A stretch of DNA of 64,000 nucleotides. It comes from Mycolicibacterium sp. J2. Lineage in GTDB: Bacteria > Actinomycetota > Actinomycetes > Mycobacteriales > Mycobacteriaceae. This document shows, one piece after another, positions 1 through 9,794 of this stretch (position 1 is its first letter; each line of letters begins with the position of its first letter). A program made the translations under genes and the position numbers. The DNA lies in assembly GCF_026240945.1 (NCBI RefSeq), contig NZ_JAPFPY010000015.1:48614-112613 (forward strand), given 5' to 3'. The notes below the pieces were generated by a model. It did not search any database. It saw only the letters and a list, made by a program, of their open reading frames with translations, and was not told the origin of the DNA.

Positions 1-52
1 GGACCTGCGTCCTCACCGACGATCCCGTCACCCACCCGAAAGGGAACTACAC

Positions 53-1264
<1,212 letters not shown>

Positions 1265-1276
1265 GGAGAACCGCAC

Positions 1277-3424
1277 ATGACCGAGAACACCATTCACTGG
1301 GACAAGGACGCCGACGGCATCGTCACCCTCACCCTGGACGACCCGACGGGTTCGGCCAACGTGATGAACGAGCACTACAAGGAGTCGATGCACAACGCCG
1401 TCGAACGCCTCTTCGCGGAGCAGGAGGAGATCACCGGTGTGGTGATCGCCAGCGCCAAGAAGACGTTCTTCGCCGGCGGCGATCTCAAGGCCATGATCAA
1501 CATCGGCCCGGACAACGCGGCCGACGCGTTCAACGAGGTCGAGTCCATCAAGCGTGATCTGCGCACGCTGGAGACCTTCGGCAAGCCCGTCGTCGCGGCC
1601 ATCAACGGCGCGGCGCTGGGCGGCGGCCTGGAGATCGCGCTGGCCACCCACCACCGCATCGCCGCCGACGTCAAGGGTGTGCAGATCGGCCTGCCCGAGG
1701 TCACCCTGGGCCTGCTGCCCGGCGGTGGCGGCGTGACCCGCACCGTGCGCATGTTCGGCATCCAGAAGGCCTTCATGGAGATCCTGAGCCAGGGCACCCG
1801 GTTCACCGCGGCCAAGGCCAAGGAGGTCGGCCTCGTCGACGAGCTGGTCTCCAGCGTCGACGAGCTGATTCCGGCAGCGAAGGCCTGGATCAAGGCCAAC
1901 CCCGAGGGCGGCGTACAGCCGTGGGACGTCAAGGGCTACAAGATCCCCGGCGGCACCCCGGCCACCCCGGCGCTGGCGGCCATCCTGCCGTCGTTCCCGG
2001 CGCTGCTCAAGAAGCAGCTCAAGGGCGCACCGATGCCCGCGCCGCGCGCCATCCTGGACGCCGCGGTCGAGGGTGCGCAGGTCGACTTCGACACCGCGTC
2101 GCGCATCGAGAGCCGCTACTTCACCCAACTGGTCACCGGCCAGGTGTCCAAGAACATGATCCAGGCCTTCTTCCTGGACCTGCAGGCCATCAACGGTGGC
2201 GCATCGCGGCCCGAGGGCATCGAGTCGGTGCCGATCAAGAAGATCGGTGTGCTGGGCGCGGGCATGATGGGCGCCGGTATCGCCTACGTGTCGGCCAAGG
2301 CCGGCTACGACGTGGTGCTCAAGGACGTCACCATCGAAGCCGCCCAGAAGGGCAAGGCGTACTCGGAGGGGCTGGAGGCCAAGGCGCTCAAGCGTGGCAA
2401 GACCACCGAAGAGAAGTCCGCTGCCCTGCTGGCGAAGATCACCCCGACCGCGGACGCGGCGGACCTCAAGGGTGTCGACTTCGTGATCGAGGCCGTGTTC
2501 GAGAGCCAGGAACTCAAGCACAAGGTGTTCCAGGAGATCGAGGACATCGTCGAGCCCAACGCCATCCTCGGCTCGAACACCTCGACGCTGCCCATCACCG
2601 GCCTGGCCAGTGGGGTGAAGCGGCAAGAGGACTTCATCGGTATCCACTTCTTCTCACCGGTCGACAAGATGCCGCTGGTGGAGATCATCCGCGGTGAGAA
2701 GACCTCCGACGAGGCGCTGGCCCGGGTGTTCGACTACACGCTGGCCATCAAGAAGACCCCGATCGTCGTCAACGACAGCCGCGGTTTCTTCACCAGCCGC
2801 GTCATCGGCACCTTCGTCAACGAGGCGCTGGCCATGCTGGGTGAGGGTGTCGAGCCCGCCACCATCGAGCAGGCCGGGTCGCAGGCCGGTTACCCGGCCG
2901 CGCCGCTGCAGCTGTCCGACGAGCTCAACCTGGAGCTCATGCACAAGATCGCGGTCGCTTCCCGTAAGGGCGTCGAGGACGAGGGCGGCACCTACGTGGC
3001 GCACCCGGCCGAGGCCGTCGTGGAGAAGATGATCGAGATCGGCCGTCCCTCACGGCTTTCCGGTGCCGGCTTCTACGAGTACGCAGACGGCAAGCGGGTC
3101 GGCCTGTGGCCGGGCCTGCGCGAGACGTTCAACTCGGGCAGCACCTCGATCCCGCTGCAGGACGCCATCGACCGCATGCTGTTCGCCGAGGCGCTGGAAA
3201 CCCAGAAGTGCCTCGACGAGGGCGTGCTCACCTCGACCGCCGACGCGAACATCGGCTCCATCATGGGTATCGGCTTCCCGCCGTACACCGGTGGCTCGGC
3301 CCAGTTCATCGTCGGGTACGAAGGACCGGGCGGCGTCGGCAAGGAGGCCTTCGTGGCCCGGGCCAAGGAACTGGCCGCCAAGTACGGCGAGCGCTTCAAC
3401 CCGCCCGCCTCGCTGCTGAGCTAG
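1277..3424 (+). CDS. fadB: FadB-type enoyl-CoA hydratase / 3-hydroxyacyl-CoA dehydrogenase
   Basis: 715-residue bifunctional alpha subunit of the fatty-acid oxidation complex. The N-terminal crotonase domain (about 1-200) carries the two catalytic glutamates E119 (GGGLE) and E141 (GLPEV). The NAD-binding Rossmann motif GAGMMG is at 327-332 and the dehydrogenase histidine H457 lies in GIHFFSP. The C-terminal dehydrogenase repeats fill the rest. It hydrates 2-enoyl-CoA and oxidises the 3-hydroxy product, handing 3-ketoacyl-CoA to the FadA thiolase encoded immediately upstream. RBS GGGAG precedes the ATG. The operon ends 6 bases later at a strong hairpin. No oddities seen. Confidence 0.95.
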   Translation: MTENTIHWDKDADGIVTLTLDDPTGSANVMNEHYKESMHNAVERLFAEQEEITGVVIASAKKTFFAGGDLKAMINIGPDNAADAFNEVESIKRDLRTLETFGKPVVAAINGAALGGGLEIALATHHRIAADVKGVQIGLPEVTLGLLPGGGGVTRTVRMFGIQKAFMEILSQGTRFTAAKAKEVGLVDELVSSVDELIPAAKAWIKANPEGGVQPWDVKGYKIPGGTPATPALAAILPSFPALLKKQLKGAPMPAPRAILDAAVEGAQVDFDTASRIESRYFTQLVTGQVSKNMIQAFFLDLQAINGGASRPEGIESVPIKKIGVLGAGMMGAGIAYVSAKAGYDVVLKDVTIEAAQKGKAYSEGLEAKALKRGKTTEEKSAALLAKITPTADAADLKGVDFVIEAVFESQELKHKVFQEIEDIVEPNAILGSNTSTLPITGLASGVKRQEDFIGIHFFSPVDKMPLVEIIRGEKTSDEALARVFDYTLAIKKTPIVVNDSRGFFTSRVIGTFVNEALAMLGEGVEPATIEQAGSQAGYPAAPLQLSDELNLELMHKIAVASRKGVEDEGGTYVAHPAEAVVEKMIEIGRPSRLSGAGFYEYADGKRVGLWPGLRETFNSGSTSIPLQDAIDRMLFAEALETQKCLDEGVLTSTADANIGSIMGIGFPPYTGGSAQFIVGYEGPGGVGKEAFVARAKELAAKYGERFNPPASLLS

Positions 3425-3428
3425 CGAA

Positions 3429-3471
3429 TTCGGCGCGCTTACCCGCGGCACACGCGGGTAAGCGCGCCGAA
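3429..3471. terminator. Bidirectional hairpin terminator between fadB and the FAD monooxygenase gene
   Basis: Perfect 18-bp stem (3430-3447 pairing with 3453-3470, extended by one T-A pair) with a 5-base loop. It lies between the convergent stop codons of fadB (3424) and the minus-strand monooxygenase (3473). No long U tract is present, which is common for mycobacterial terminators. Confidence 0.85.
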
Positions 3472-3472
3472 A

Positions 3473-4669
3473 TCACTCCTGGGCGGGAAGCGGCATCGTG
3501 TCGTACAGCCGCACGCCCTTGCTGTTGAGCCGAGCCAGCGACTGGGTCAGGCCCAGCGGCAACACCGTGATCAACTGCGCCACACCGATCAGCGCCCGCA
3601 CCCCCAGCCGGGATCCCGGCACCACGGTGCGCGCGTTGACCCGGGCCAGCTTGCGGGCACCCGCCACGGGTGCGGCCATGTTCGCTTCGTAGGCGGCGAA
3701 CGCTGCCACGTGATCTCCGCTGGCTTTGGCCAGCGCGTCGGCCAGCATGTAGGCCCCGTACACGGCCAGGCTGGTGCTACCGCCGACGGCAGGCCCGGGG
3801 CAGTACCCGGCGTCGCCGACCAGGGTGACGCGGCCCCGCGACCACGTCGGCATGTCCAACTGGGTGATGGCGTCGAAGTAGAAGGCCGGCGTGTGCTCGA
3901 CCTCGGCCAGCCACGCGTCCACCGCCCAGGAGATACCCGTAAAGGCTTGCCGCAGCTGGTTTTTCTGTGCCACGACGTCTCGATGGTCGTAGTGGTACCC
4001 CGGCGTGTGCACCGTGCGGAAGATGAACACCGCCCGCGCGTCGTCGAGGTGGTCGGCGGTGTAGAGCAGTGCGACCTGACCGGGCGCGTAGTAACCGGTC
4101 ATCACGCCGTCTACGGCAAGGGATTTCGGCACCGAGACGACCGCCAGATACCCGCCGAGGAAATGCTCGGTCACCTCCCCGTACGCCAGTTGCCGTACCC
4201 CAGAATGCAATCCATCGGCACCGACGATGATGTCGAAACGCCGCGCCGGGCCGTGCTGGAACTCGACGTGGCCGTCGTCGGTGATGGCGGTGATCTGATC
4301 GCCGAAGAGATATTCGGCGTCCTCGCGACCGGCGGTGTAGAAGATCTCGCTGAGGTCGTCCCGCATGATCTCCACGTGCCGGTCGGACATGGCGCCGACC
4401 AGCTTGACGTAGTCGACCGATGTCGGCCGCGATGTCCACGGCTGGTGCAGGCTCAGCGTGGTGGTGCCGGTGGCATGTGCCATGACCTCGGGAAGCACAC
4501 CCATCCGTTCGGCGATCACCATGGCGGGCCGGAACAGGTCGATGGCGTGGCCGCCGGTCTTCCGCAGTGCGGGAGCGCGTTCCACCACGGTGACGTCGAT
4601 ACCCTGGCGGGCCAGCCAGTAGGCGAGCACCGGGCCCGCGATGCTGGCGCCTGAGATGAGAGCCTTCAC
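3473..4669 (-). CDS. FAD-dependent monooxygenase (PHBH/aromatic hydroxylase fold)
   Basis: 398 residues. The N-terminus has the FAD-binding beta-alpha-beta in the variant GASIAG (7-12) ending in an acidic ERAP, and a later GDAGYCPGPAVGGS segment is the second FAD/ribityl motif (GD box) of class A flavin monooxygenases. Substrate unknown; relatives hydroxylate aromatic or polyketide-like compounds. It is divergent from a TetR repressor gene and shares its 77-base promoter region containing two matching operators, so this gene is the likely target and an inducible detoxification role is inferred. Confidence 0.85.
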   Translation of the reverse strand: MKALISGASIAGPVLAYWLARQGIDVTVVERAPALRKTGGHAIDLFRPAMVIAERMGVLPEVMAHATGTTTLSLHQPWTSRPTSVDYVKLVGAMSDRHVEIMRDDLSEIFYTAGREDAEYLFGDQITAITDDGHVEFQHGPARRFDIIVGADGLHSGVRQLAYGEVTEHFLGGYLAVVSVPKSLAVDGVMTGYYAPGQVALLYTADHLDDARAVFIFRTVHTPGYHYDHRDVVAQKNQLRQAFTGISWAVDAWLAEVEHTPAFYFDAITQLDMPTWSRGRVTLVGDAGYCPGPAVGGSTSLAVYGAYMLADALAKASGDHVAAFAAYEANMAAPVAGARKLARVNARTVVPGSRLGVRALIGVAQLITVLPLGLTQSLARLNSKGVRLYDTMPLPAQE

Positions 4670-4682
4670 GTCGGCCTCCTTA

Positions 4683-4729
4683 CTTAACGGTTGGTAAGTG
4701 TACGTCGGAGCAGCTTACCGCCCGTTAAG
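4683..4729. promoter_or_regulatory. Twin operator between the divergent monooxygenase and tetR genes
   Basis: Two 16-bp near-palindromes in opposite orientation: CTTAACGGTTGGTAAG at 4683-4698 and CTTACCGCCCGTTAAG at 4714-4729. The reverse complement of the second differs from the first at only two central bases. They are spaced so that both divergent promoters would be covered. The adjacent TetR protein is the natural candidate to bind them, repressing itself and the monooxygenase. Confidence 0.75.
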
Positions 4730-4746
4730 TCAGCTAGGGTGGCTAC

Positions 4747-5292
4747 GTGACGAAGCCTCCGTCGGAAACCCGCCAGCGCATCCAGGAGGCGGCGCGCGAG
4801 CTGTTCGGCCAGAAGGGGGTGCAGCGCACCAGCCTGCAGGACATCGCCGACCGACTGGGGATCACCAAACCGGCGCTGTACTACCACTTCCGGTCACGGG
4901 AAGACCTGGTACGCAGCATCTTGGCGCCGCTCATCGAGGAGGGTGAGGAGTTCGTGGCCGGGCACGAACGGCTGCGCGGATCGGCGCGGACCGGGCCGCG
5001 TGAACTACTGGAAGGTTACTTCGACTTCCACTACCGGCACCGCGCCGACCTGTTCCTGATCGTCGCCGAGCTGACCACGCTGGCCGACCTGGGGTTGATC
5101 GACGTGATGCTGGCGTGGCGGGAACGGCTGGGCAAGCTGGTGTTCGGGGCCCGGCCCACGCTGGCGCAGTCGGCGCGCGCAGTCATCGCCTTCGGTGGCG
5201 TGCAGGACTGTTGCCTGCAGTTTCCGGACACGCCCTACGACGCGCTGCGCCGGGCGAGCATCGACGGCGCCATGGCCGCCCTGGGGCTCTAG
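4747..5292 (+). CDS. TetR/AcrR family transcriptional repressor
   Basis: 181 residues with GTG start. The N-terminal helix-turn-helix spans roughly residues 10-56, with the recognition segment ADRLGITKPALYYHF typical of the family. The C-terminal ligand domain is all-helical and not identifiable by eye. It is divergent from the FAD monooxygenase gene across a short region with twin operators, so autoregulation and ligand-relieved control of the monooxygenase are inferred. The 3' end overlaps by 4 bases the end of the convergent PPOX gene. Confidence 0.9.
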   Translation: MTKPPSETRQRIQEAARELFGQKGVQRTSLQDIADRLGITKPALYYHFRSREDLVRSILAPLIEEGEEFVAGHERLRGSARTGPRELLEGYFDFHYRHRADLFLIVAELTTLADLGLIDVMLAWRERLGKLVFGARPTLAQSARAVIAFGGVQDCCLQFPDTPYDALRRASIDGAMAALGL

Positions 5293-5711
5293 TTCGCGAC
5301 GTCGAAGCCGGCGTGCACTTTCGTCGGGCGCACCCGCACCACCAGTTCACCGGGGACGCCGTTGCGCCGGCCGAATTCCTCGGCCCGGTCGGCACCCATA
5401 TAGCGGCCGCCGAGCCGGGTGGCGGTGTCGAGCAGTTCGGCCGGGTCCTCGCTCAGCGTCGCCACTCCCTGGACTTGGACGAACGAGAAGGGAGGTTGCG
5501 AATCATCCACGCACAGAACCACTCTGGGGTCACGGGCTAGCGCCTTGCCTTTGGCGGTGTCCTTGCCGGTGTTGAACACCAACTCGTCACCGTCGACCAG
5601 GAACCACACCGGTGCGGCCAACGGCCGGCCATCGGCGGCCACCCAGCCGAGCACCGCGGTGCGGGTGCCTTCGGACAGGAACGCCGCGACGCGGTCGGTC
5701 AGGGCGGTCAC
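5289..5711 (-). CDS. PPOX-class F420-dependent oxidoreductase
   Basis: 140 residues with a split-barrel flavin/F420-binding fold (pyridoxamine-phosphate-oxidase-like): a DGRPLAAPVWFLVDGDEL segment followed by TGKDTAKGKALARDPRVVLCVDD, the phosphate/isoalloxazine-contacting strands. Such enzymes use F420H2 to reduce quinones, biliverdin or similar acceptors; the substrate cannot be read here. It overlaps by 4 bases the start of a second PPOX-family gene upstream on the same strand's side (5708), so the two are probably co-transcribed. Confidence 0.85.
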   Translation of the reverse strand: MTALTDRVAAFLSEGTRTAVLGWVAADGRPLAAPVWFLVDGDELVFNTGKDTAKGKALARDPRVVLCVDDSQPPFSFVQVQGVATLSEDPAELLDTATRLGGRYMGADRAEEFGRRNGVPGELVVRVRPTKVHAGFDVAN

Positions 5712-6133
5712 ACCGACCCCAGATCAGCCGATACCCAATGCTCGGGCTTGAGGTACACCGCGATGTTCTCGCCGTGCTCGCGGCGGGCGAACTCCAGATA
5801 CGGCTCCACCTTCTCGGGAGCCAGGTAACGCTTGGTCATCTCCACCAGCTGCTCGTCGGTGCCGGGCTCGATCCGGTCGACCGCACCGTCGACGGCGACA
5901 TAGCGCACCGTGGGCTCCAGCCGCTCGACCATCAGCGAGAAGTGCCCGGCGGCCTCGATCAGTTTGTGCTTGCGCGAGCCTTTCCCGGTGAGCAGCCACG
6001 GCTGGCCGCCGGGGGAGTACTGGTACCAGATCGGCACGGTGAGTGGTCCGCGCTTGTCACCGGCATACACCGACAACGCGGCGATATGCGGCTCGGCGAG
6101 AAACTGTTCGCGTTCTTCTTTGGAGAGGGCCAT
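5708..6133 (-). CDS. PPOX-class F420/flavin-binding protein
   Basis: 141 residues, second split-barrel protein of this pair. It starts MALSKEEREQFL and has the family strand PLTVPIWYQYSPGG followed by a TGKGSRKHKLIEAAG segment corresponding to the cofactor phosphate contact. The stop codon overlaps the start of the downstream PPOX gene by 4 bases, indicating translational coupling. Expected to be cytosolic. Substrate unknown; mycobacteria have many such paralogues, so a specific function is not assignable. Confidence 0.85.
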   Translation of the reverse strand: MALSKEEREQFLAEPHIAALSVYAGDKRGPLTVPIWYQYSPGGQPWLLTGKGSRKHKLIEAAGHFSLMVERLEPTVRYVAVDGAVDRIEPGTDEQLVEMTKRYLAPEKVEPYLEFARREHGENIAVYLKPEHWVSADLGSV

Positions 6134-6181
6134 GTCGACAGCCTAGCCGCGGAATCCAATCACGTTGCCGATGACCAATTT

Positions 6182-7834
6182 TCATGCCGCCAGCGGTACG
6201 GATTCCGATGCCGGGATGGTCGCGGGGTTGGCTGCGGGGTTGGCGGCCAGCGCGCCGAGCACGGCGTCCCAGGTCGGCGCGGCGAACACGATGCCCAGGT
6301 GTCCGGCGTTGAAGTTGGGGTAGCGGTCTTGCAGGATGATGTTGGTGACGTTCGGTCCGTCCAGCGCTTGATTGGTGTACGGCGTGACGATCCAGTCGTC
6401 CTTCGTGGTGATGGTTGTGTAGAGCACGCCGGGTCGGGTGTCGCCGTTGCCGTAGATCTCCTGCAGCAGCGGGGACCCGACGGCCTGCTGCAGCCACGCC
6501 GGTCCGAGCAGGTTCATCAGGCCGGCGATCGGCCGTCCGATCACCGGGATGTTCTGGATATAGGCCAGCCCGCTCAGGTCGGCGCCGTGATTGCCCGGCG
6601 CGATCCCGATGAACTGCGACACCTTGGCGGCCCCGTCGAGGTTGTTCAGGTAGTACTCCGGGGTCATTCCGCCGCCCTGCGAGTGGCCGATCAGGATGAC
6701 CTTCGGTGCGCCGGTCTCGGCGAGTACCCGGTCCACCTCGGCGGCGAGTTCCTGCGCGGATTCCCGGATATCGCCCGTGCCGCGCACCGGCCAGTTCGGA
6801 TTGTTGGTGACGTTGCCGTAGTTGAAGGTGAACACCTTATAGCCGGCGTTGGCCAGCACCGGTGCTCCGACGCTCCAGTTGAACGGCGCGTTGGCCGCGG
6901 TCCCGGCGATCAGGATGATCGGCAGCGGATGCTCGGCGGTGACCTGGATCGACGGATCGTTGGCACCGGCCGGCGGCTTGTTGACGTTGAGGTAGCCGAG
7001 CAGGTCTCCGACACCGAAGGTGACCTTGAACCGCCCGGTACTGGTGGTGTCGGCGTCCAGCGGCGTTCCGGAGAACAGCTTGCCCGCGGTGGCCGCCGTC
7101 CCGGCGATGGCATTGGCCACGTGATAGGGCACGCCGAAGAACGGCTTGGGTCCGATGGTGGCCGCCGCCGCGGCGGCGAGGTTGTTCACCACGGTGGCCG
7201 CGAGCAGGGCGACATCGCTGGCCAGGCCGGTCATCTGCCGGACGAACTGAGCGGCTTGTTTGACCGGATTGATGGCCTTGGCGGTGGTCGGCGGGGTGAC
7301 CGCCGGCGTCGCGAGTTTCAGGGTGACGGCCGAAGCGGTGTCGGTCTTACTGGTGACCTCGGTGGTGGCGTTCTTGGTGGCCGGCTTGGTGGCCGTCGCG
7401 CCAGTTGTGGTGTCCGGCTTGGTGTCGGCCTTGGTGTCCGGCTTGGTGTCGGCCTTCGTGTCGGCCTTGGTGTCCGGCTTCGTTTCCGGCTTCGTCTCGG
7501 GTGCGGTCACCTTGCCGCTGGTGTGCTTGCGTGCACCGCGCGGTTTCTTGACCGGGTTGTCCGGCTTGTCCGCGTCGGGTGTTTCCGTCTTGTCGGTCGC
7601 CGGCTTGTCGACCGACGTGTTCGGCCCGGTGGGCTTCTGGTCGGGCTTGTCGGGTTTGTCGGCCTTGCCGGTGGTAGCGCCGGCTGTCGTGCTGTCCCGT
7701 GTCGACCCATGCGACGCGGTGTCGTCGGCGTATGCCACGCCCGCGGTCAGCCACAGCATGGCTGATGCCCACAATGTGACCAGCAGCGCCGCCGTCACCC
7801 GATATGTCCGCGCGCCAACACGATTCAACGGCAC
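6182..7834 (-). CDS. Secreted lipase-like alpha/beta hydrolase with low-complexity linker
   Basis: 550 residues. Signal peptide at about 1-36 ending in VAYADD. Residues about 40-170 are a Lys/Thr/Pro/Asp-rich low-complexity linker built on KPDT/KADT units. The hydrolase domain (about 230-550) has the nucleophile elbow GHSQGG (S385), a candidate aspartate at D480 (KDDW) and histidine H512 (AGHLG), giving a complete triad. This resembles class-2 lipases/triacylglycerol esterases of mycobacteria. It is the downstream half of a tandem pair with the gene at 7952-9619; the two share the whole catalytic domain but differ in the linker. Confidence 0.85.
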   Translation of the reverse strand: MPLNRVGARTYRVTAALLVTLWASAMLWLTAGVAYADDTASHGSTRDSTTAGATTGKADKPDKPDQKPTGPNTSVDKPATDKTETPDADKPDNPVKKPRGARKHTSGKVTAPETKPETKPDTKADTKADTKPDTKADTKPDTTTGATATKPATKNATTEVTSKTDTASAVTLKLATPAVTPPTTAKAINPVKQAAQFVRQMTGLASDVALLAATVVNNLAAAAAATIGPKPFFGVPYHVANAIAGTAATAGKLFSGTPLDADTTSTGRFKVTFGVGDLLGYLNVNKPPAGANDPSIQVTAEHPLPIILIAGTAANAPFNWSVGAPVLANAGYKVFTFNYGNVTNNPNWPVRGTGDIRESAQELAAEVDRVLAETGAPKVILIGHSQGGGMTPEYYLNNLDGAAKVSQFIGIAPGNHGADLSGLAYIQNIPVIGRPIAGLMNLLGPAWLQQAVGSPLLQEIYGNGDTRPGVLYTTITTKDDWIVTPYTNQALDGPNVTNIILQDRYPNFNAGHLGIVFAAPTWDAVLGALAANPAANPATIPASESVPLAA

Positions 7835-7951
7835 TGATTGTCTCCCCGACCTCGATGGTGTAACCCCCGGTACGGGTTATATCGGACTGCCGGGGTTGGC
7901 CGCGGGCTTTTCGGGTAACAAATGGCCGTTCTTGTCAATTTGGTGGCGATC

Positions 7952-9619
7952 TCAGGCCGCGAGCGCGGTGGCGGGCAGCGAGTCGGACCCAGGGTTGGCT
8001 TCAGGGTTGGCCGCCAGCGCACCGAGCACGGCTGTCCACGTCGGCGCGGAGAACACGATGCCCAGGTGCCCCGCGTTGTAGCCCGGGTACAGATCCTGCA
8101 GCACGATATTGGTGACGTTCGGCCCATCGAGTGCCTGCTGGGTGTACGGCGTCACCACCCAGTCGAACTTCGACGAGATCGTCGTATAGAGCACGCCCGG
8201 CCGGGTGTCCCCGTTGCCGTACACCTCGTCCTGCAGTGCCGACCCCATGGCCTGCTGGGTCCACGCCGCCCCGAACAGGTCGACGATGCGGAAGAGCAGC
8301 GGCCCCAGCACCGGGATCTTCTGCACGTAGGTCACGCCGTCCACGTCGGTGCCGTGGTTGCTCGGGGCGATCCCGATGAGCTGGGACACCTTGGCATCCC
8401 CACCCAGATTGTTGATGTAGTACGACGGCAAGATGCCCCCGCCCTGTGAATGCCCGATCAGGATCACCTTGTCTGCGCCCGTCTCGTCGAGCACCCGCTG
8501 CACCTCGTCGGCGAGTTCCTGTGCGGATTTGCGGATGTCGGCAGTGGCCTGAAGGGGGAAATTCGGGTCCGTGGTGGTGTTGCCGTAGTTGAACGTGTAG
8601 ACCTTGTAGCCGGCGTTGGCCAAGACCGGTGCGCCGACGCCCCAGTTCACGCCCTGGGTGCCGGTGGTGCCGTTGAGCAGGATGATCGGCAGCGGATGCG
8701 CCGCGGTCACCGTGATGGTCGGATCATTGGCTCCCGCAGGCGGTTTCGTCGGGTTCAGCCACGCCAGCAGATCGCCGACGCCGTAGTCGACCTTGAACGG
8801 GCCCGCGCTGGTGGCATTCAGCGGGGTGCCGTCGAGCAGCTTGGCCGCGGTGGCGGTGGTGCCCTGGACGACTCTGGCGATGTTGTAGGGCACCCCGAAG
8901 AACGGTTTGGGACCGATCGCGGTCGCCGCGGCCGCGGCCAGGTTGTTCACCAGCGAGACGGCAATCAGGGCCAGATCGTTGGCCAGTCCGACCATCTGGC
9001 GGACGAATTGGGTGGCCTGTTTGATCGGCGTCGGCACGGCCGCGGTGGCCGATGGGGCGACCGACGGGCTGGCCACCTTCAGCGCGGTCGGCGCCACGGC
9101 GAGATTGGCGCTCGTGGCGGCGACCGTGACGGTCTTCGGGACGCTGGTGGTCCTGGCCGATGTGCTCGGGGCGTCGCTGCTTTCGCTCGCCGACGTGGAC
9201 GTGGCCGGGGCAGGGCCGGACTTGGTGTCGGCCTTGGATTCCGTTGCGGCGGCAGCGGTCTTGGCCGTCGCGGTGTGCTTGCGGGAGCCGCGGGCCGGCT
9301 TGGGTGTATCGCCCTTGTCCGCTTTGCCGGTTTTGGCGGGCTTGTCGGACTTGTCCTCGGCCGCGCTCTCCGGCTTCGGGTCGCTATCCGGAGTCGAGGC
9401 GGACGTTTCCGGTTTCTCGGTTTTGGCGGGTTTGCCGCTGGTGCCCGGCGCGGTGTCGCCACCGGTATGCGCACTGCTCGTCGCCGAACCCGGCTTCGAC
9501 GTGTCGTCGTCGGCGTGGGCCACCCCGCCGGCCATCCACATCGTCGCCAACGCCCACAACATCGTGCACAACGCCGCCATTGCGCGCCGCGGCAAAGCAT
9601 GACCGTGCTGCACCGACAT
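7952..9619 (-). CDS. Secreted lipase-like alpha/beta hydrolase, tandem paralogue
   Basis: 555 residues from the ATG at 9619, chosen because a GGGGGGT purine run lies just upstream and the signal peptide (ending near GVAHADD) is then of normal length; a GTG four codons earlier is possible. A Pro/Ser/Thr/Lys-rich linker with repeated DKPAKTGK-type units precedes the hydrolase domain. The same triad motifs as the neighbour are present: GHSQGGG, a KFDW aspartate and AGHLGIVF. Clearly a tandem duplication of the adjacent gene. An exported lipid or ester hydrolase is expected; substrate unknown. Confidence 0.85.
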   Translation of the reverse strand: MSVQHGHALPRRAMAALCTMLWALATMWMAGGVAHADDDTSKPGSATSSAHTGGDTAPGTSGKPAKTEKPETSASTPDSDPKPESAAEDKSDKPAKTGKADKGDTPKPARGSRKHTATAKTAAAATESKADTKSGPAPATSTSASESSDAPSTSARTTSVPKTVTVAATSANLAVAPTALKVASPSVAPSATAAVPTPIKQATQFVRQMVGLANDLALIAVSLVNNLAAAAATAIGPKPFFGVPYNIARVVQGTTATAAKLLDGTPLNATSAGPFKVDYGVGDLLAWLNPTKPPAGANDPTITVTAAHPLPIILLNGTTGTQGVNWGVGAPVLANAGYKVYTFNYGNTTTDPNFPLQATADIRKSAQELADEVQRVLDETGADKVILIGHSQGGGILPSYYINNLGGDAKVSQLIGIAPSNHGTDVDGVTYVQKIPVLGPLLFRIVDLFGAAWTQQAMGSALQDEVYGNGDTRPGVLYTTISSKFDWVVTPYTQQALDGPNVTNIVLQDLYPGYNAGHLGIVFSAPTWTAVLGALAANPEANPGSDSLPATALAA

Positions 9620-9739
9620 CCGACCCCCCACCCGTTAAGCGATACCAGCGGTCCTGTGTATACCGAACGGAGGCGTGTCCGCGTGGGGTTTTCGCGCGAC
9701 CGCTATGTGGCGAGGTATCGGGGACGGCGATGTGGGCCG

Positions 9740-9783
9740 AAAAAAGACCGCCGGCCAGGAACCGAGGTTCCTGGCCGGCGGTC
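9740..9783 (-). terminator. Rho-independent terminator of the small secreted-protein gene
   Basis: Perfect 17-bp inverted repeat (9746-9762 with 9767-9783, 4-base loop). On the minus strand it is followed by six T residues (complement of 9740-9745). It lies 12 bases past the stop of the gene at 9795-10445 and is one of the few U-tract terminators in this window. Confidence 0.9.
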
Positions 9784-9794
9784 GAAAAGCAGGA

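Noticed and set aside
5612..7765. Plus-strand open frame of 717 codons opposite the PPOX gene and the first hydrolase
   Set aside because: Shadow of coding sequence; ends in Gly/Val/Leu runs produced by the repeat linker on the other strand.
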